From: JBEKZQ01 sp049509675
GTDB taxonomy: Bacteria; Planctomycetota; Planctomycetia; Pirellulales; Thermoguttaceae
DNA: 8,602 nucleotides
Direction of reading: 5' to 3'
Assembly: GCA_049509675.1 (NCBI GenBank)
Contig: JBEKZQ010000276.1
Location: 1 to 8,602, forward strand
Each line of letters opens with the position of its first letter. The stretch's first letter is position 1. This document shows, piece after piece, positions 6,082-8,602 of this stretch. The notes under the pieces were generated by a model. It ran no database searches. It had not been told where the DNA came from and saw nothing but the letters and a program-made list of their open reading frames with translations. Both the position numbers and the translations under genes were made by a program.

Positions 6082-6268
6082 GGGAGCGACTTCCTGGTTG
6101 CGGGCCATCACTTGTCATTTACCCGTCGGCACCAGTGCTCAACACTGAACACTGAAAACTGAACACTGAAAACTCCGCCTTTGCCATTTATCCTTCGACG
6201 CGGCAGCGGCCCGTCGTTCATAAAAGTTGCCCCGGAATACCTGAATCGGCCCATCCTCACGTTGGGGG
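6082..6268. other. Spacer with repeat-derived sequence upstream of response regulator
   Basis: This 187-bp spacer separates two minus-strand genes and is therefore unlikely to be internal to a tight operon. It contains a heptamer array (6141-6175) flanked by an imperfect 19-bp direct repeat: TGTCATTTACCCGTCGGCA at 6113-6131 and TGCCATTTATCCTTCGACG at 6182-6200, 14 of 19 identical. On the minus strand TTGAGC and TAAATG near 6120-6143 are spaced 15 bp, too short for a confident promoter call. Confidence 0.45.
6141..6175. repeat. Five tandem heptamers AA(C/A)ACTG
   Basis: Heptamers start at 6141, 6148, 6155, 6162 and 6169: AACACTG, AACACTG, AAAACTG, AACACTG, AAAACTC. Equivalently there are two perfect copies of the 14-mer GAACACTGAAAACT at 6147-6174. 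It is much more AT-rich than its surroundings. There are no spacers, so it is not a CRISPR. It lies 60 bp upstream of the response-regulator start on the opposite reading side, where regulatory binding sites would be possible, or it is a dispersed repeat. Confidence 0.85.
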
Positions 6269-6910
6269 TCACGTCGTGTCGATGCGGCGAACCTTGACCA
6301 GGTATTCGATCGCCAGAAAATCATAAACCGCGTGGGTGATGATTGGCGCCAGTAGATTGCCCGTGGCGATCCACAGCCAGCCCAGGTACAGGCCGATCAG
6401 GCCGGCCACGAGGGCATATCCCCGATTCACGTAGTGCATGAGTCCAAAGAGAACGGCGACGGCGATGGCGGCCAGCCAGGCGGCGATTTGCGCCGCTTGG
6501 GCAGGGCCTTGCTCGGCCGCCAAGGCAGGGCGAATCCAATCGGCGATGCTGGCTTGGAGGACGCCGCGAAAGAGCATCTCCTCGCCCAGGCCCGCCAGCA
6601 GCGAGACGATCGCCACCTCCACCATGCGACAGTCTTTCAACAGCGGGACCACCAACTCGTCGACTGCCCGCATCACTTCCGCAAAAATGCCCAACGGTTT
6701 CCACACACAGACGGCCAGCAGGATCAACGGGGGCAGCACGGCCAAGAAACCTTGCCGGCAGGCTTCGGTCGTCAGTCGCAGCGTGGCCAGGGGCGGATAG
6801 CCCAAGAGCCACCCCAAGCCTACGGCAAAGATCGCCAGGCCCCCTTCGAAGGCGGCGGCCAGGAGGGCGAAACTCCATGTGGATGGCACGAGTCTATTGA
6901 TGTCTTGCAA
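6269..6910 (-). CDS. CPBP-family intramembrane metalloprotease (CAAX protease / Abi type)
   Basis: This encodes 213 residues with several hydrophobic membrane segments (about 12-37, 54-70, 97-109, 140-158, 165-182, 186-203). The three family motifs are intact: EExxxR as Glu110-Glu111...Arg115 (GEEMLFRGVLQ), FxxxH as Phe155...His159 (LFGLMHY) and HxxxD as His193...Asp197 (THAVYDF). These form the zinc-dependent catalytic site in the membrane. Family members process prenylated or other membrane-bound peptides, and some confer immunity to self-made bacteriocins; no bacteriocin gene is seen here, so the role is open. The start appears to be TTG at 6910, because GAGGAA lies about five bases upstream on the minus strand and no in-frame ATG is near; GTG at codon 8 is the alternative. 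The short cytosolic start and ~210-residue length are normal for the family. Confidence 0.88.
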   Translation of the reverse strand: MQDINRLVPSTWSFALLAAAFEGGLAIFAVGLGWLLGYPPLATLRLTTEACRQGFLAVLPPLILLAVCVWKPLGIFAEVMRAVDELVVPLLKDCRMVEVAIVSLLAGLGEEMLFRGVLQASIADWIRPALAAEQGPAQAAQIAAWLAAIAVAVLFGLMHYVNRGYALVAGLIGLYLGWLWIATGNLLAPIITHAVYDFLAIEYLVKVRRIDTT

Positions 6911-6963
6911 GTGAGTTCCTCATTCTGCCAGAAAATGTTGACACTCATGGGGCTCCCCGATCC

Positions 6964-6992
6964 TTGACGTTCGCGCAGCCCCCTGTTAGATT
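6964..6992 (+). promoter_or_regulatory. Promoter of ppdK
   Basis: TTGACG (6964-6969) and TAGATT (6987-6992) are separated by exactly 17 bp. They match five of six and four of six consensus bases, and the predicted start point (about 7000) leaves a leader of about 32 bases with a good ribosome site (AAGGA, 7020-7024). Confidence 0.55.
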
Positions 6993-7007
6993 AACGCGTT
7001 TCGCGTT
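6993..7007. promoter_or_regulatory. Operator-like dyad at the ppdK start point
   Basis: AACGCG-TTT-CGCGTT is a perfect inverted repeat with 6-bp arms, directly after the -10 box and covering the predicted transcription start. It could be a repressor site or a small 5' hairpin. No regulator is identified. Confidence 0.3.
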
Positions 7008-7031
7008 CTGGCAATATACAAGGATACCAAC

Positions 7032-8602
7032 ATGGTTCAAAAGTATGTGTACTATTTCGGTCCCCAGGGGGCCGACGGCGATGCAAGCATGAAGAATTTG
7101 CTGGGGGGCAAGGGCGCCAATTTGGCGGAGATGTCCCGCCTCGGTCTGCCCGTTCCCGCCGGCTTCACCATTACGACCGAGTTCTGTACGGAGTATTTCA
7201 AAGAGGGGCGCAAGTTTCCGCAGTCGCTCAAAGACGAGGTCGCCCAGGCGCTGCGCAAGACGGAAGAGGCGATGGGCATGAAGTACGGCGATGCCGAAAA
7301 CCCGCTGTTGCTGTCCTGTCGCAGCGGCGCCCGCAAGTCGATGCCCGGCATGATGGAGACGGTCCTGAACGTGGGACTGTGCCCGATCACGATCGACGGG
7401 CTGATCAAGAAGTCGGGCAGCGACCGATTCGTGTACGACGCCTATCGCCGCTTGATCATGATGTACAGCGACGTGGTCATGGAGAAGGCCGAGGACATCG
7501 AGCCGGAAGAGGGCAAGGGGATCCGGATGCAGTTGGAAAAGATCATGGAGAAGCGCAAGCACTCCAAGAAGTACCGGAGCGACACCGACATGACGGCCGC
7601 GGACCTCAAGAAGCTGTGCGGCGAGTTCAAGGCCAAGGTGCTGGAGGTGTTGGGCCGGCCGTTCCCCGACGACCCGCAGGAGCAGTTGTGGGGTGCGGTG
7701 GGGGCCGTGTTCAAGAGCTGGAACGGCCGCCGCGCGGTTTCCTATCGCAAGATCGAAGGCATTCCCGGCGAGTGGGGCACCGCCTGCAACGTGCAGAGCA
7801 TGGTGTTCGGCAACATGGGCGAGAGCTCCGCGACCGGCGTGGCTTTCAGCCGCAATCCGGCCACCGGCGAGAACAAGTTCTACGGCGAGTGGCTGGTCAA
7901 CGCCCAGGGTGAAGACGTGGTGGCCGGCATCCGCACCCCCTATCCATTGAACGAAGAGACCAAGAACGAGCAGAACAAGGACCTCCCCTCGCTCCAGACC
8001 CTCATGCCGCAGTTGTACCGGGAGCTGTGCGACATCCGCACCACGCTGGAGCATCACTACCACGACATGCAGGACATTGAGTTCACGATCCAGACGGGCA
8101 AGCTGTACATGTTGCAGTGCCGCAACGGCAAGCGGACCGGCACCGCGGCCCTGAACATGGCCATGGACATGCTGGCCGAGAAGCTGATCGACGAGCCGAC
8201 GGCGGTGACCCGCGTCGAGCCGATCCAGTTGGACGAGTTGCTGCACCCGATCATCGACCCGGCCTCGGAGAAGAATGCCGAGGCCGTGGTTTCAGGACTT
8301 CCGGCGGGTCCGGGCGGGGCCGTGGGTAAGATCGTGTTTACCTCGGCCGAGGCGGTCGAGGCGGCCCAGAAGGGCGAAAAAGTGATCCTCGTGCGGGAAG
8401 AGACCAATCCCGAGGACGTGGAAGGCATGCGCGCCGCCGAAGGGATTCTTACCGCCCGGGGCGGCATGACCAGCCACGCGGCCCTGGTGGCGCGCGGTTG
8501 GGGAAAGTGCTGCATCGTGGGCGCTAGCGGCGTGAAGATCAACCTCGCCGCCAAGACCATGACCGCCGGCACGGCCAAGCTCAAGAAAGGCGACGTGCTC
8601 AC
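7032..8602 (+). CDS. ppdK: Pyruvate, phosphate dikinase (partial, 3' end outside window)
   Basis: The first 523 residues are present; the family is usually about 870-900 long. The enzyme converts pyruvate, ATP and phosphate to phosphoenolpyruvate, AMP and pyrophosphate, reversibly, in the cytosol. The N-terminal ATP-grasp region is clear: YYFG (7-10), GGKGANLAEMSRLGLPVPAGF (near 26-46), then CRSGARKSMPGMMETVLNVG (near 97-116), and QDIEFTIQTGKLYMLQCRNG (347-366) closing the nucleotide site. The phosphohistidine swivel domain follows, with GGMTSHAALVAR and the catalytic His482. The C-terminal PEP/pyruvate barrel lies beyond the window. AAGGA at 7020-7024 sits seven bases before ATG 7032. The serine/threonine near the catalytic histidine (TSH) is the usual site of regulation in plant enzymes. 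No neighbour is functionally linked; the gene appears to be transcribed alone from its own promoter. PEP synthase is excluded by the GGKGAN and RSGARKSMPGMM signatures. Confidence 0.97.
   Translation, partial: MVQKYVYYFGPQGADGDASMKNLLGGKGANLAEMSRLGLPVPAGFTITTEFCTEYFKEGRKFPQSLKDEVAQALRKTEEAMGMKYGDAENPLLLSCRSGARKSMPGMMETVLNVGLCPITIDGLIKKSGSDRFVYDAYRRLIMMYSDVVMEKAEDIEPEEGKGIRMQLEKIMEKRKHSKKYRSDTDMTAADLKKLCGEFKAKVLEVLGRPFPDDPQEQLWGAVGAVFKSWNGRRAVSYRKIEGIPGEWGTACNVQSMVFGNMGESSATGVAFSRNPATGENKFYGEWLVNAQGEDVVAGIRTPYPLNEETKNEQNKDLPSLQTLMPQLYRELCDIRTTLEHHYHDMQDIEFTIQTGKLYMLQCRNGKRTGTAALNMAMDMLAEKLIDEPTAVTRVEPIQLDELLHPIIDPASEKNAEAVVSGLPAGPGGAVGKIVFTSAEAVEAAQKGEKVILVREETNPEDVEGMRAAEGILTARGGMTSHAALVARGWGKCCIVGASGVKINLAAKTMTAGTAKLKKGDVL

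Noticed and set aside
6141..6175. Possible CRISPR array.
   Set aside because: The units are 7 bp and directly adjacent, with no spacers and no cas genes.
6945..8246. Long open frame on the minus strand opposite ppdK (433 codons).
   Set aside because: It mirrors the GC-rich codon pattern of a gene with unmistakable PPDK motifs; its translation is His/Leu/Arg-rich without any domain.

Overview
The window is GC-rich (roughly 60-65% by eye) and most resembles a planctomycete-type genome. Three things point that way: a secreted ThuA-like protein divergent from a secreted GH2-type glycosidase, a pair of genes of a style I associate with Planctomycetota, and widely spaced genes with palindromic intergenic elements. 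This is inference; there is no rRNA or other marker gene here.

Layout. Positions 1-483 (minus) hold the N-terminal 161 residues of an exported ThuA-like protein whose 3' end lies outside the window. A 485-bp divergent spacer with one doubtful minus-strand coding remnant separates it from a 601-residue secreted glycoside hydrolase (969-2774, plus) that has an N-terminal catalytic barrel, a linker or Ig-like section and a C-terminal beta-rich, carbohydrate-binding-like module. These two genes suggest extracytoplasmic polysaccharide or sugar metabolism. A 357-bp spacer carries a short palindrome and a plausible promoter for a two-gene operon. Its first gene (3132-4304) encodes a 390-residue protein with two helix-hairpin-helix-like segments and a sigma-region-4-like helix-turn-helix. 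Its second gene (4323-5390) encodes a 355-residue, mostly disordered, arginine-rich protein with two WxxLAxxLG motifs, two in-frame tandem DNA repeats and a short ordered C-terminal motif. They probably act together on nucleic acid, but the function is unknown.

Seven bases after this operon lies a 122-bp nested palindrome (5397-5518), built like a REPIN or MITE: outer inverted arms around two back-to-back hairpins that are also complementary to each other. I consider it the most striking non-coding structure here. On the minus strand follow a stand-alone receiver-domain response regulator (5665-6081), an array of five heptamers (6141-6175) and a CPBP-family membrane metalloprotease (6269-6910) with a likely TTG start. 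Divergent from it, with a good sigma-70-like promoter and an operator-like dyad at the predicted start point, is the gene for pyruvate, phosphate dikinase (ppdK, 7032 to the window end, partial), a central carbon enzyme interconverting pyruvate and phosphoenolpyruvate.

Apart from the two-gene operon there is no sign of one integrated pathway; the region reads as ordinary chromosome with interesting lineage-specific pieces.
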